This document shows, piece after piece, positions 34,828 to 46,375 of a stretch of 64,000 nt of DNA. Both the position numbers and the translations under genes were made by a program. The notes below the pieces were generated by a model that ran no database searches, was not told the DNA's origin, and saw only the letters and a list, made by a program, of their open reading frames with translations. This DNA is from Trametopsis cervina (Eukaryota > Basidiomycota > Agaricomycetes > Polyporales > Irpicaceae), in NCBI GenBank assembly GCA_022385755.1, contig MU278348.1, positions 4,708 through 68,707 on the forward strand. The letters run 5' to 3'. Every line of letters starts with the position of its first letter. Positions within the stretch are counted from its first letter, which is position 1.

Positions 34828-37800
34828 ATGCCGCGTTCAGGCAGACCCCCCAATCATCCAAACTCTGCGAGTTCAACCTCACGCAAGAATTTCAATGCTG
34901 TTGGATATGCGAAGCGCAAGTCGCTGAAATCGAAGACACTCTCTGAGTCGCCTGCGGATGTCTACGAATACCACACCGGGAAGGTCCGTCGTTCCAAGAT
35001 TAAACTGGAACTGGGAAGAGATGAAGTCGCTGGTGCAGGTCGGGGTTTGGGTGGAGACGGGAGCGAGGATGAAGGAGAGGACGCCGTCAGACGAGCAAGG
35101 ATGCAGCCGCGGTTAGTGGGAGAAAACGACGACGAGGACACGATAGAGGACGAAGAGGACGAGGAAATTGATAGTGATGCAGCATTTGAGGAGAGCGATG
35201 AGGAACGCTTTGCAGGTTTCAGCTTCTCACACAGTAAGGTAAGTACCGCATGCTTCACGATTTTCCCCACCCGGACGTCATACCATCGACATAGGATGCT
35301 ATTGATATCCAATTCTCCTTATAGAGGTCAAAAACCGATAAGAGAGGAAAGAATGCGAGCAAAAATGTAGCCCTCGGCAATGCAAAAAGTGTACGGTTTA
35401 CCGAGGTTGACCTAAACGAGGACTCCGATGCAGCTATGTCTGCCCCTGAATCCGGAAAGGGGGACTCAGGCAGCGACGAAGACGAGGAAGACGGAGACCC
35501 AGATGAATTTATCGATGTTTTGGACGTTCTAGACGGACGCGGTGAAGCTGAAAGCGAAGATGGACTAAGAGTTCCGGAGCCTCTTCACGAAGTCGTACCT
35601 ACTGGACGTGGTGAGCCCAGCACACATGAAGAGTCGGATGCAGATGGAGACGAGCCAAATGTAACATCCGATGGCGAATCGTCCCTCTCCGGAGATGAAA
35701 TGGAGGCGGATCCTTCAGCGCTGCAGCATCTAGAAGAGTTCATAACGACTCTTGACGCAGGGACAAAGCGCAAGGAGCCAGGGGATGAGTCTTCCCCTCA
35801 AATCCATGCGAGCGATTCGCGGGCACGCAAACGAAGACTGCTGAAAGAGCAAACACAATCTGGCGTTGAGAGCGAGTTCGCCGCCCACCCTGGTTTGCTG
35901 TCTTATATCAGTCCTTATGTGCCAATCTGACAAGCACATAGGTACGACGAGGTTGGATTTGAATGACCTTCTCGCACCCCTCTCGTCCTCGGCAAACCTT
36001 CAGTCTCTCCAAAAGTCCGTGAAAGTCCTTGCTTCTTCCTCATCGAAGGCACAGGCCCTTGCTGCGCCTCTCCCTCAGCGTACTCAGGACCGTCTTGATC
36101 GAGAAGCCGCTTATGAACAGACAAAGGAAGAGATCGACAAGTGGAGTGCGACAATGAAACGGATAAAAGAGGTTCGTGTATGGTCAGCCCCACCATGTAC
36201 CACCGACTGATTTTCTGATGATCCCAGGCCGAACACCTTAGCTTTCCTCTACAAGCTGAATCGTCGGGGAAAGTGTCGAATCTTGAACTTGCTGCTAAAT
36301 TCAAGGTTTTTAGTGTTTATCCAATGCACTATCTTTTCCGTCCTCGCTGACTAGCTGCTTTCCTTTCAGCCTACCACGGAACTTGAAAGTGCTGTAGACA
36401 AACTTCTGAAATCGGCCAAAATGCGGGAACAGGATCTGGCGCAAACGGAAGCACTCAAGATGAACCATCTCTCAGTGGAAGAAGTCGCGGCACGCCGTGC
36501 AGAATTGGCGAAGATGCGCGAGTTGATGTTCAGAGCGGAAGCGAAAGCGAAGCGAGTGGCCAAAATAAAAAGCAAGACGTACAGGCGGATACGAAAGAAG
36601 GAGAAGGCAAAGCTTGCTGCGAAACTGGGGGAGCTAGATGAGGATGAGGAAAGTGACGGGGAGGAAGGTAGGCTACAGATGGAAGTGGACAGGGCCCGCG
36701 AGAGAGCAACATTGAGACATAAAAACACGGGAAAATGGGCGAAGGCAATGAAAGCACGGGGCGAAATGAACGAGGATCAGAGAAAGGAGATCAATGAGAT
36801 GCTCGACAGAGGAGATAAGTTGAGGAGGCGGATACATGGGAAGGGCAGCGATGACGAGAGTGAGAGTGATGACAGCGATGAACATGACGTCGATGAGATC
36901 AAGACAAATGCTTTCGAGGAATTGAAGGCCTTGGATCTTGCAGGAGATGAAGGGACCGACAGTGGTAAAGCAAAGAGCGTGTTCGAGATGAAGTTCATGA
37001 AAGATGCTATGGCAAGAGAACAGCGACGAGCAGACCAGTTGACGGACGACTTTATTCGCGAGATGGGCGGTCTGGAGCAAGGACGTGATGAACAGGAAGG
37101 CGAGGATGAGCTGATCAGCACTGTATCTCTTCAGGATAGCTCATCGCAGCGGGTCGGTGGTCGTGTTTCGTATCGACCGGGGAGTGCGGTAAGTTCACAA
37201 TATATCTCTATCTCCCACTAAGTGCCGTTCTGACCCACGCATTCAGATTTCGCAACTCCGCCTCATACCTTCATTGGCTTCAGACACTTCCAGCGTGACC
37301 TTGAAATCAACCGACTTGCTGCCAGACGGAACATCTCCTTCACCTGCAACAACCTCTCCCGTTACTGAGCGCGCAGTCCCACTACCTGAAACACTCACAA
37401 ATCCTTGGCTCGTCAGCGGCGGAGACGCTTCGCAAAGACTGGGCCAGAAGAAGCATGAAGTGGCAATATCCAAGGACAGTGCTATCGTGGAGAAGTCGAG
37501 GAACAAGTTGAGGAAACGAGCGAAAAAGAGAGAGGAGGAGAAAGAGAAGGCCAAAGAAGATGCTGTCGTCGATGTCACTCTGACGAATGCCATGACACTA
37601 GGGAAGAGCAGCTCTTCGACAAGTGCCTCGAGGCCTACTCCTAAGAAGACTCCCGTAGCAGCGACCGATGATGGGGATGATTCAGAGGCGAGCGAGGTAG
37701 AGGCTCAGGAAAGCACCCTTCGGAGCGGCAAAGGCCGTAAGAGGGACGTGAAGGCATTTGAACAGCGCGAGCTTGTTGCCCGCGCCTTTGCGGGTGACAA

Positions 37801-38370
37801 TGTTGTGCAGGTGCGGCCCATCGACGTTTCCCTTTAGCCTCCCTTTGCTCACATAACATCAGGAATTCGAAGAGGAGAAAAGGCGCGAGATGGAAGCAGA
37901 TGCCCCCAAGGAGCTCGATACGACACTTGCCGGTTGGGTTAGTCCCGTCTATCTGACTTCCGTTCGCAGACGGAACTAAACTCATATGATGTTTACAGGG
38001 CTCATGGGGTGGCAATGGCACGAAGAAAGCTGCTCCTAAGCCATATCTCATAAAGAAAGTCGCAGGAGTAGACCCCAAGTCTCGTGCGGACTGGAATAAA
38101 GCCCACGTTATTATTTCGGAGAAGCGCGACAAGAAGGCAGCGAAATATCTCGTAAAGGACCTACCGTACCCCTACACGAGTAAGGCGCAGTTTGAGCGAA
38201 GCATGGACACGCCACTTGGTACAGAGTGGAACACAAGAGTAGGTTTCCAGAGGGGAACGCTGCCTAAGGTTGTCAAGAAAGTGAGTGGACCAGGTTTTGT
38301 GTTGATTCTGGTGGACTTATGTGCAATACAGATGGGAACTGTTATAACGCCCCTCGAGAAACTTTTCTAG
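34828..38370 (+). CDS. UTP14: U3 snoRNP-associated protein Utp14
   Basis: Nucleolar protein of the small-subunit processome, needed for 18S rRNA processing; yeast Utp14 activates the helicase Dhr1. ATG 34828 (MPRSGRPPNHPNSASSTSRK). The N-terminal third holds long acidic tracts (DDEDTIEDEEDEEIDSDAAF). The Utp14 domain starts at TRLDLNDLLAPLSS, with RTQDRLDREAAYEQTKEEID KWSATMKRIKE, and KSKTYRRIRKKEKAK (basic core). RHKNTGKWAKAMKARGE follows. The NPWL motif is present (TNPWLVSGGD), followed by DNVVQ|EFEEEKRREMEAD and the signature GWGSWGG. It closes with KKVVKKMGTVITPLEKLF-like residues (KVVKKMGTVITPLEKLF) before TAG 38368-38370. About eight short introns. It is convergent with the Atp18-like gene 0.4 kb away. 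Complete by comparison with the family. Confidence 0.93.
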
Positions 38371-38786
38371 CTCAATCCTGTCTGCCTGTAATTACTTTGA
38401 CTTTCTCGTTTTCCATGGACGATTCTTGGTATTAAGCTATGTACGCACGGTCTGCGTCTTGGTGTATTGGTGTAACATCAGAATGGTCGTTGTGCAGTGA
38501 CTATGCTCTATTGAAATGGGCCGGGGAAGAGGTAAGGTCGTTTGTCGACTCTACACCCCACGACGCAAATTGCAATATATCATCTTGTTGGACGCATCGC
38601 TAGCTCACCTTACAGTTCTATTGAGCACTGGTGGCTTGCCTCAAACTCACCGGAATGCTACTTCCCTCGCTGTCATTCAAGTGTCCTTTTCTCAACCTCC
38701 GGTACCAGTGGATAGACAAGGCATATTCTGGACGGGGCATCACAGAAGTAAAATTCTATTCAGCTGCCATTACAAAACACAAGTGC
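38371..38786. other. Convergent intergenic region
   Basis: 3' ends of Utp14 (+) and the ATP synthase subunit j gene (-) face each other over 0.4 kb. Nothing else is recognised; plus-strand ORFs running from here into 38880 are antisense shadows of the small gene. Confidence 0.6.
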
Positions 38787-39108
38787 TTAATGATGGGCAT
38801 TGGCCTCCTCCTTGGCAAGCTGCGCTCGGTAAGGGTTGCGCGGGTCGTTTCTATATTGCTCCGCTGTTCCAAAACATGTTAGTTGAATGTAGGTGAATAT
38901 GAGGGTGGGTACGCACAGCGAATAGCAGCGTCCTGAGCCTTCGAGATCAAGTAGACCGTGATGCCGCTAGCAGCAATGAATGGCCACATAGGCTTCAGAA
39001 TCTGTTACAAAGGATTAATAGCAAGAGAGCATGTTAGTTTTATGTTGTGCGCGACCTGGCGAAACGACATGCCGGAGTCGGGTATGCACGGAATCCTAGG
39101 AAGCTCAT
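38787..39108 (-). CDS. ATP18: Mitochondrial F1Fo ATP synthase subunit j (Atp18/subunit i)
   Basis: Tiny inner-membrane subunit of the ATP synthase peripheral stalk/dimer interface. It is encoded in three exons too short for ORF callers. Exon 1 39108-39073: MSFLGFRAYPTP. Exon 2 39001-38917: ILKPMWPFIAASGITVYLIS KAQDAAIR, one membrane span. Exon 3 38863-38787: SEQYRNDPRNPYRAQLAKEE ANAHH and TAA. Spliced length is 65 residues, normal for the family, and the order MSFLGxRAYPTP / LKPxWPF / SExYxxDPRNPY matches it closely. Intron 2 (53 nt) is GT-AG. Intron 1 (39002-39072, 71 nt) begins GCATGT, so it looks like a GC-AG intron; no GT donor nearby keeps the frame. A protein of this size would be missed by most pipelines. 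Confidence 0.9.
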
Positions 39109-40239
39109 CGTGGATTTCGTGTGACTGAGCTGAATGCTGCCGTTAGAGTTCTGAAAGGATGCGAAGAGGACTAGCCACAAACCGAAGGAATGTAAGAATT
39201 GGTTGTGGTCAGCGCGGTGTGACCGACATCCCCCGGTCGTTTGCAAGCGGAGTGGCGGAGTTTATGATCGGCGCCTCAAAATGCCCCTCTTAGAGATGGT
39301 GAGCAGGAACGTTTCAGGACTGAATCTATGAACTGCGAATCTTTGCCGTGAAACACTGCTCTCTCCGTAAGGTCACCAGAAAGTGATATTGTAGTGGCTA
39401 CCCGCCCAACATTGAACAAACCAGGCGCTACCTGCTCCTACTCACAATATGCGGCATCTCCTCTTCATGCAACTCATACGTGCTTCTTCTAACAACACCG
39501 ATACATGCAGGACGGAGTATAAGTGCCAAACTACGGCCACAATATAGTACCGTGGTATCAACCACACTCCTCGGAGCAATGCTCGGACTTCAAAATGGTG
39601 ACTTCGCGTACATTCAGCAAGCTGACGCTTCAACGCAATCTTAAAGCCTCTACTTGAACATTTCCGCGGTTTGTGCCCTGTGCAACTAGGAAATACAAGT
39701 ATTCAGTTAGGGGGCGACCTCTATTTCTGACTACGATAGCCCGTACAGAACCCTCCCAAATCCGTCGCAGTCGTTTCCTCAGAATCTCAATGACGGATTT
39801 GGACACATCATGTCAAGGCAAACTTAATGATACAAGTCAGTCATCGTATAAATATGTTTTTTTTTTCTGGCGTGACATGTCTCCACTTTTCAGGTTGAAC
39901 CGTCAATTCGTATAGATTGCGATCCTACTGAATACTCGAGAGGGTAGATTATTCGGCGAACGGGTAAGTATGCTTCCTTGCCTTTTCCCTCCCCTACCTA
40001 TAACCATCTGAATTTACCTTTCCGCAAGCAAGTCGCCGTCAACGGGAATCGATGGCACCCTTCTGTTATCACTCATCGAGCTCATTCCGCCAGGGTATAC
40101 ATTCTGTCAATGACAAGTCATATGTCAACCGCAACCCGTACGTTAGCGTTCAGTACTCAAGTTCGGGGCTCAAGCACTTTTGCAACGCAAACGCTGACAG
40201 CCCATACCATAAGGGTATTGTGGAGATTACAAGGCTCAC
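39109..40239. other. Intergenic, no gene recognised
   Basis: This 1.1-kb region separates the ATP18-like gene from the duplicated block of copy B. It contains a T9 tract (about 39859-39867) and only short, unrecognised ORFs. Confidence 0.5.
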
Positions 40240-42850
40240 TGATCACTGAACTGGATTGCACAATATCACCAGTCGCATTTATTTACCAATCTCCCTAGCG
40301 GCGCTATCGACTGCGCAGCGAATCGAGTTCTTCGTAAGAAAAAACCGCGCGAGTGTCTCATCCATGTCACAACACCATATGACTTCGTCATGTATATTGA
40401 AGGGTTATCTCGAATTTTGTGCCGCAGACATACGCCAGGCAGAAGTCCGCAATAAGATCAGTGGGTCCATGTTGATACATTGTTTTCCCCGTGTCACCAC
40501 GACGCGCTCAACTCTCACGCCTATGTTGATCACTTCCTACCACACTGTATGAGCCGCTGATATTGACATTCGCGGTCATCTAGCACCATCCGGGGTTACC
40601 AAACCGAGCACTCAGTCACATCTCATCGCTCGAGGAGCCTGAATAGCGCAGGTTGCTTCTATCGTTAGGAGATCGTCTCGACGCGTATATCTGGTACGTA
40701 CAATGTATACCGCGAGACCCGCCGAGCAACTCAGCTATAACTCTAGGTTCTCCTGGTCGTTGATATCTTCCTCTTTACTGCTTATGCTAGGCCTTTGATC
40801 AGGGCGTAGCCTAACAGCATCGCGACAACCGGTTCAAACGCTTTCGAAATGGATCAGCTGCAACAGTATGTGAGGTCTCTGTTCACTCTCGGTGACTCCG
40901 ACACAGGCACCGGCGCAGCTATCACCAATGTCCCTTATCCGCCACAGGACGAACGCATCCTAGACGTCATAATTTCTTATGAGCAGGCCTTTGAATACGT
41001 GAGGCCACTCCTCTTCCCCAGCCCTCGAATAAAATCCCGTCGCCACTCTATAACAGGCGCACATATCCCTCCAGAAATATTCCCAGATATCCTATACTTT
41101 GTCAGCAGGGACGACCAGACAAGACGCGTGACTAGGAAGGTCACATCGGAACGTTGGGTTAGGCTCCTTCGCTCTTCGGCGTTGATTCTCGCACACCCAA
41201 CATATACGCTGAAAAGCTGCTCGCTCGTCTCGATGTACTGGGCGAACCAATGCCGTCGGTACATGTTCCTCGATAAGTCGATTTGGCTGAGAAATTACCG
41301 AGATGCGGTCGCATTCAGGCACTATTCGACGCTCTCAAACTCCCGTCTGACGCCTATATGCGAGTTCATAAAGGGGGTGCATGTAGATCAAGTTCGTCCA
41401 GACTCTCGCTCATTGGTACACATTATCTGTCTTCCCTCAACGCAGCGCAAACTATTGGAATTTAATCTCCAGGGACCGATATCTTCCAAAAGTTCCACAC
41501 CCACGTTTAACCCATTGCATTACAGCCTCCCGCACAGGATAGCCATGCCGCCCTCTATTACCTCGTATCGTAAAGTCTGGCTGGTGTCTCTCGATTTCTC
41601 GACCTTCCACAACGTCGTTAGTTACATCAAGAACTTCCGAGATGCCGAGTCACTGCACTTTTCATCACTCACCTGGAACGAAGCGCCAAGCGCTTCTCCA
41701 GTGGAAATAGTACGATCCTCGTTTCGAAGACATGCACGTCACAGGATCGCCGTGCAAGCATATGATTGCACCAACAACTATTTGCTGTGCTACCAGACTA
41801 TGGTGTTATTCCCCGACTCGCTATTACGGACAATACCAGATCAGGATCAGCGTGTGATTGAGAGCATCACGCGTAGCTTCTACACCCACTTTACATCCCT
41901 TCCAGACAATGGCGATGTCCCTTCGTGCACGATGCGTCACGATGGTGCGCATGTCGTTTTATCCCTGGAGTTGTGTGACTGATATTCGCTCATGAACCCT
42001 TAGTACGGCAAGTTGACCAGCTTCGCTTTTACATGAGCAGCGTCCTGCAGGGATATCCGGGCATCGAAATCGAGTTTATCTGCCAGCAAAGTTCACAACC
42101 TGGATCGTGCAGAGACAGTACACCGGGCCCCTTCCGTCCTACTGGGCTCAGGATCTCCATTCGACATGCGATCGTCCCTGCATCTCCAGAGGATGCATTC
42201 ATCACCGCCGATCTCACCGTCCTGCGAACGCAGCTAGCCGATCTGTGTGCCATTCACACGATCGTGTTTGCCTTCCATGGATACCCTACCATGCGCGGGA
42301 TTCTAGACCGCCATCCAGCGCTGCGCGAGCCTCTAGCGGGGAAGGAAAGGTATGAATTTGCGTGTAGGCGCATGTACGGCACAGATCTGGCCAATGGCGC
42401 CATTGTAGGCCCATGGGACCGTGCCCATAGCACAGAGTCGCGACGCAGGCTGGAGTGGGTCGGTGTTGACCCGATAACATTAGAAGCCACTGGTGCGCTT
42501 CTCTCTCCCTGAGGAACTAGATCCTTCTGACATTGTGTTCGCTTGTGGACAGGTATAGAGTGGCAAGACGAGTCCGATATTGTTTCCGAGTTAGTTCGCG
42601 AGACGTAGGTCAGATCATGGGTCGCGGCAGATGCGCCTGATGTATTTTTGCGTTTTGCGTTCTTTACCATACATATCCCCTTCTGTCCAAATGAATGTCA
42701 TACGAAGACTCGCGTTGCTATCAATAACATATCATGCCAGAGCTTATGCAGCGAACAGGAATGCCTCAGACGACATGTATGCCTCCATCTCTCATCCCCA
42801 TCCTACCCAGCGTATCTACATGGTAGGATATTGTGGATGTCGGTCATGAG
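40240..42850. repeat. Duplicated block B (inverted relative to block D)
   Basis: Copy B with about 0.6 kb of upstream and 0.3 kb of downstream DNA matches 53150-55740 in opposite orientation. The match includes the coding region, the intron, the 5' flank (for example GTCCGCAATAAGATCAGTGG) and the 3' flank (for example GCGTTTTGCGTT, TAACATATCATGCC). Edges are approximate because similarity fades outward. Confidence 0.8.
40849..42512 (+). CDS. F-box-like protein, copy B
   Basis: Member of the five-copy family, subfamily MDQLQQ with copy D. ATG 40849 (MDQLQQYVRSLFTLGDSDTG). The F-box-like part is ITGAHIPPEIFPDILYFVSR then YTLKSCSLVSMYWANQCRRY. Exon 1 ends in CTMRHD at 41944; the intron is 41945-42003; exon 2 begins VRQVDQLRFYMSSVLQGYPG and carries HTIVFAFHGYPTMRGILDRH and ends LEATGALLSP. 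It is very similar to D over its full length, with only a modest number of substitutions by eye, and neither has a stop or frameshift. Product likely soluble; function unassigned beyond possible Skp1-type adaptor. It stands tandem with copy C. Confidence 0.8.
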
Positions 42851-43434
42851 TCGATGAGAGGGCCAGACAAGGGCGGCCTGGAGGAACAGGTATTTTTGGA
42901 CAAACATGAGCTGCCGGTGGAGGGCGAGGCCAGCAGCTGCGAGGCACGACGAAGCGATGGTGGTAAGGCCATAAAAGACGATGCTCAGCTTCATATGCCT
43001 CGTCAGTGCTGTGCGTATGAACGCTGCAGTGCCGATAGCACTGGACCAACTTGATCATCCGAGGCCACTCGTGCTTGCTTCGTTACGCTTCGAGAGTTTT
43101 CCCGAGCATCTGGTAGGGACAGAGGAGAGGGAGAGATTGTCGACGCTCGGAGGAGGCGGAGAATGCCGATCCATCATCGCTTGCCGCGCATGTGAGTTTG
43201 GTCCACTCTCTTTTTCGCGATGACCCGTCCTGGTACCTTGTGTGTCGGAAGCGAGAGCACTGCATGGGGGTGATATGTAGAGCAAACGCAGAGATAGACG
43301 AATGTACGGGCCTCCTCGCGCCAAAATGCCTTCGACTTGAAGATGGGCATGAACGCCAGCATGAGCATGGACATCGTTTAAGGAAAGTGAACTGGGGAGC
43401 TCAAATTTCCTGGAGCAGGCGAAGAAATTTGTAG
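42851..43434. other. Spacer between copies B and C
   Basis: On the minus strand about 42806-43040 reads a hydrophobic stretch (MKLSIVFYGLTTIASSCLAA, then LMFVQKYLFLQAALVW) preceded by frame breaks. It may be a scrap of a multi-pass membrane protein, but no complete gene can be built. The rest shows nothing clear. Confidence 0.35.
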
Positions 43435-44610
43435 TGGGTCCATGTTTACACGTTGTTTTCGTCCTAGTGCTGATATACTGCATTCATCTCCCACGCTTGT
43501 TGCATGTTACCACACATACCACCGTCACTGGCATCCACAGACATCCAACATCATCCGGATTCTGGGTCCATCCATACAGCCAGGTTTGATTGCCCCCGGA
43601 GGAATAAGCTCTGTGGATTGCTGGGCGATTGCGGCAGCAAACATCTTCGGTGCGTTCAAGGTGGTCATTTGGGTCTAACCAGGTGATGTAACAACGAGGC
43701 CATCTCCCATTTCCCTTCGCTTCCTTGTGCTCACAGTCATCGAAGAGAACGCGACATCACGGTACACACATCTGCTGGAGGAACAGGTGGAATTCGAAGG
43801 CCTTCGCAATGGAGCAGCTACGGCAACTTGTAAGCTCTCTCTTCATGCCAAGCGAAGACGACCCCAACAAGGACGAGGACTATCCGCCATGGGACCGCCG
43901 CGTGAGGTCAAAGGTAGGAACTGTGGAGAAGGCCATTGCCTACGTGAGACCACGTCTCTTTCCCGATGCCTCTGTCAATCTACGGACATCCTCCATCACA
44001 GGCGCGCACATCCCTCCGGAAATCTTTCCTGACATCCTCTTCTTCGTCAGTACGGACAACCAGATCAAATCTATCAGACAGAAAGTGGTGCAAGAAAACT
44101 GGGAGTACTTCCTCGTCAGAATAGCCCTCACTATCGCGCAACCTGCATATACGTTGAAGAGCTGCTCCCTTGTCTCTGTATACTGGGCGAACCAATGTCG
44201 TCGGTATATTTTCCTCGACCACTTTGTATATCTACGAAATTATCAGGATGCGTTTGCCTTCAGGCACTATTCCACGCTTCCAAAATCTCGTCTGACACCT
44301 ATATGCGACCTCGTCAAGGTGGTGAAGATAGATCAAGTCCGCCCAGACTCTCGTTCATTGCTGCATATCATCTGTCTTCCTTCGACACAGCGCAAATTAC
44401 AAGAGTACCATGTTCAAGGGCCTATATCTTCTAGAGCTCCCACTCCCACGCTCAGCACACCTCATTACAGCCTCCCTCACAGGATGGCCATGCCGCCCTC
44501 GGTCACTCCATATCGAGCGGTTTTCCTGACTTCTCTCAACTTCTCGTCCTTCCATAATGTCGTCAGCTACATCAGGAACTTCCGAGATGCCGAGAGACTG
44601 CAGTTTCATT
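43435..44610. repeat. Segment nearly identical to the 5' part of copy A
   Basis: From TGGGTCCATG at 43435 to about 44610 the DNA matches 22378 down to about 21205 (reverse strand), promoter and first two-thirds of exon 1 included. Left of 43435 the two loci are unrelated, so the homology starts sharply. Right of 44610 copy A switches to B/D-like sequence. Confidence 0.8.
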
Positions 44611-45557
44611 CACTCACCTGGAACGACACCGCAGGTACTTCTTCGCTGCACATGGTACGATCGGCCTTCCGAAGACATACACGTCACAAGATCTACATTC
44701 AAGTAAATAAGTGCACCGACAACTATTTGCTATGCTACCAGACTATGGTGTTATTCCCAGACTCGCCATTACGGATAATACCAGACCAGGATCGGCATAT
44801 TATCGAGAACATCACGCGTAGTTTCTACACCCACCTTACTTCCCTTCTAGACAATGGCGATATCCCTTCGTGCACAATGTGCTGCGACGGTGGGTGTCAT
44901 CATCCTCAAGTTGCATAATTGATATTCACTCATAAACTCTCAGTACCATATGTTGACCAGCTTCGCTTCTACATGAGCAGTGCCCTGCAGGGATATCCGG
45001 GAATCGAAGTCGAGTTTATCTGCCAGCAGGGATCACAATCTGAAGCGTGCAGAGACAGTACACCCGGCCCCTTCCGTCCGACTGGGCTCAGGATCTCCGT
45101 CCAACCTGCGGTCGTCCCTGTATCTCCAGCAGATGCATTCATCACCGCTGATCTCACCGCCCTGCACACGCAGCTAGCCGATCTGTGTGCCATACACACG
45201 ATCGTGTTTGTCTTCCATGGATACTCTACCATGCGCGGTATTCTAGACCGCCATCCAGCGTTGCGCGAGCCTCTAGCGGGGAAGGAAAGGTATATATTCG
45301 TGTGCAAACGTGTGTTTAGTGAACAGCGAGACAATGCCTCTGACGTAGCCCTATGGGACCGTAATATAACGTTTGGCATGCCGGATTGTGTCGGTGTTGA
45401 CCCGATAACATTAGAGGCAACTGGTGCGTTCTTCTGTCCTAGGGAAACGTATGCTCCTGACATCGTGTTTGTCTACGGCCAGGGATGGGGTGGGAAAACG
45501 AGCGCAACATTGTTTCCGGGTTGCTTCACGAGGCATAGGTCAGATCATGGGCAGTGA
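43809..45557 (+). CDS. F-box-like protein, copy C
   Basis: Subfamily MEQLRQ with A and E. ATG 43809 gives MEQLRQLVSSLFMPSEDDPN. The F-box-like motif is ITGAHIPPEIFPDILFFVST and SCSLVSVYWANQCRRYIF. Exon 1 ends TMCCD at 44889, the intron is 44890-44943, and exon 2 starts VPYVDQLRFYMSSALQGYPG. It runs on past the point where A and B stop, ending ...DIVFVYGQGWGGKTSATLFP and HRSDHGQ. The C-terminal tail differs in every copy because each has its own stop position. The 3' half of exon 1 (FHSLTWNDTAGTSSLHMV) is of the E type. No inactivating change is visible. Function unknown; possibly an ubiquitin-ligase adaptor. Confidence 0.8.
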
Positions 45558-46284
45558 TAGATGTATCTGATGTTTTTTTTGTATTTTGCGCTCTTTACCA
45601 GGCAATACCCTTTTACCCGTTAGGAAGTCATACGAAGGCTTATGTTGCCCACCGATGAATATTGGCCACGAGTCTTTTGGGTGAGCAAGGATACCTCGAA
45701 TGTTGGAGATGTCATACCTACAGCACACATCCCTATTCTCCTCTCGGCACTAACGCTCTTTTTTAGGACATGTGTGCATACACGATGAAGCTTATATGCT
45801 GTACTGCGGTCACACTATGACAATTGTCGTATTACCCGTACTGAGGCAGCCCTCCAGGCAACAAGCCCACGACCATGTCCTCCGATATGGATGCGCTCCG
45901 ATACACAGTGCCTCATTGACAGACTACTTTCTATTGACTGCTCTTGCAATACGATGCCACGATATGAGTAACAACCCCGTCCTCATGGTACATTGGAGCG
46001 GCGGCATTGCTCTGCGAGCAGGCAGTAGGACAGCAAAGGTGTCAATGAGGGCGCGTTATTTTGTATCGGAGCTTGAGTGGATGCCCACGGCCGAGTTCCT
46101 GGCTCTCAACTAGCAGATCGCTCGCGCGTCGACGGCGGCTCGCTGGGTACAACAACACAGTAAAGGCCGGGACAATTCTACAGAATCAATCAGCTACCCA
46201 TTACGCCAATGAGCAAGTCTGGTAGGTCCACGTGTCTACAAACGGAAATCTGACGGTTGAGCAGTGTCTTTGTACGGATATCGT
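45558..46284. other. Duplicated spacer downstream of copy C
   Basis: The first 200 bp resemble the 3' flanks of B and D. Around 46030-46125 the reverse complement matches the spacer between the transporter and copy D (shared GCGCCCTCATTGACA, CTCCGATACA and GAGAGCCAG...ACTCGG). It is thus the inverted equivalent of 52740-52870. No gene is called; the ORF at 45772-46113 is a by-product. Confidence 0.6.
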
Positions 46285-46375
46285 TGATGGTCGTGTACCA
46301 CTCGGGCGCGCCCTGTGGCGTGAACGCACTGAGTAACTGCGGGAATGTGGTTGCTACAATGAGCTACCACACTGA
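46285..46375 (-). pseudogene. Fragment of the MFS sugar transporter gene
   Basis: The reverse complement matches the transporter exon at about 52035-52115: TGCGTTCACGCCACAGGGCG here against TGCGTTCACACCGCAGGGCG in the intact gene, flanked by GAGTGGTAC versus GGGTGGTAC. Only about 90 bp align well and neighbouring parts have decayed. The fragment faces copy C tail to tail, the same layout as the intact transporter and copy D. Confidence 0.7.

Noticed and set aside
42806..43040. Small membrane protein between copies B and C
   Set aside because: Hydrophobic frame without a plausible start or continuation; noted only as a possible scrap.
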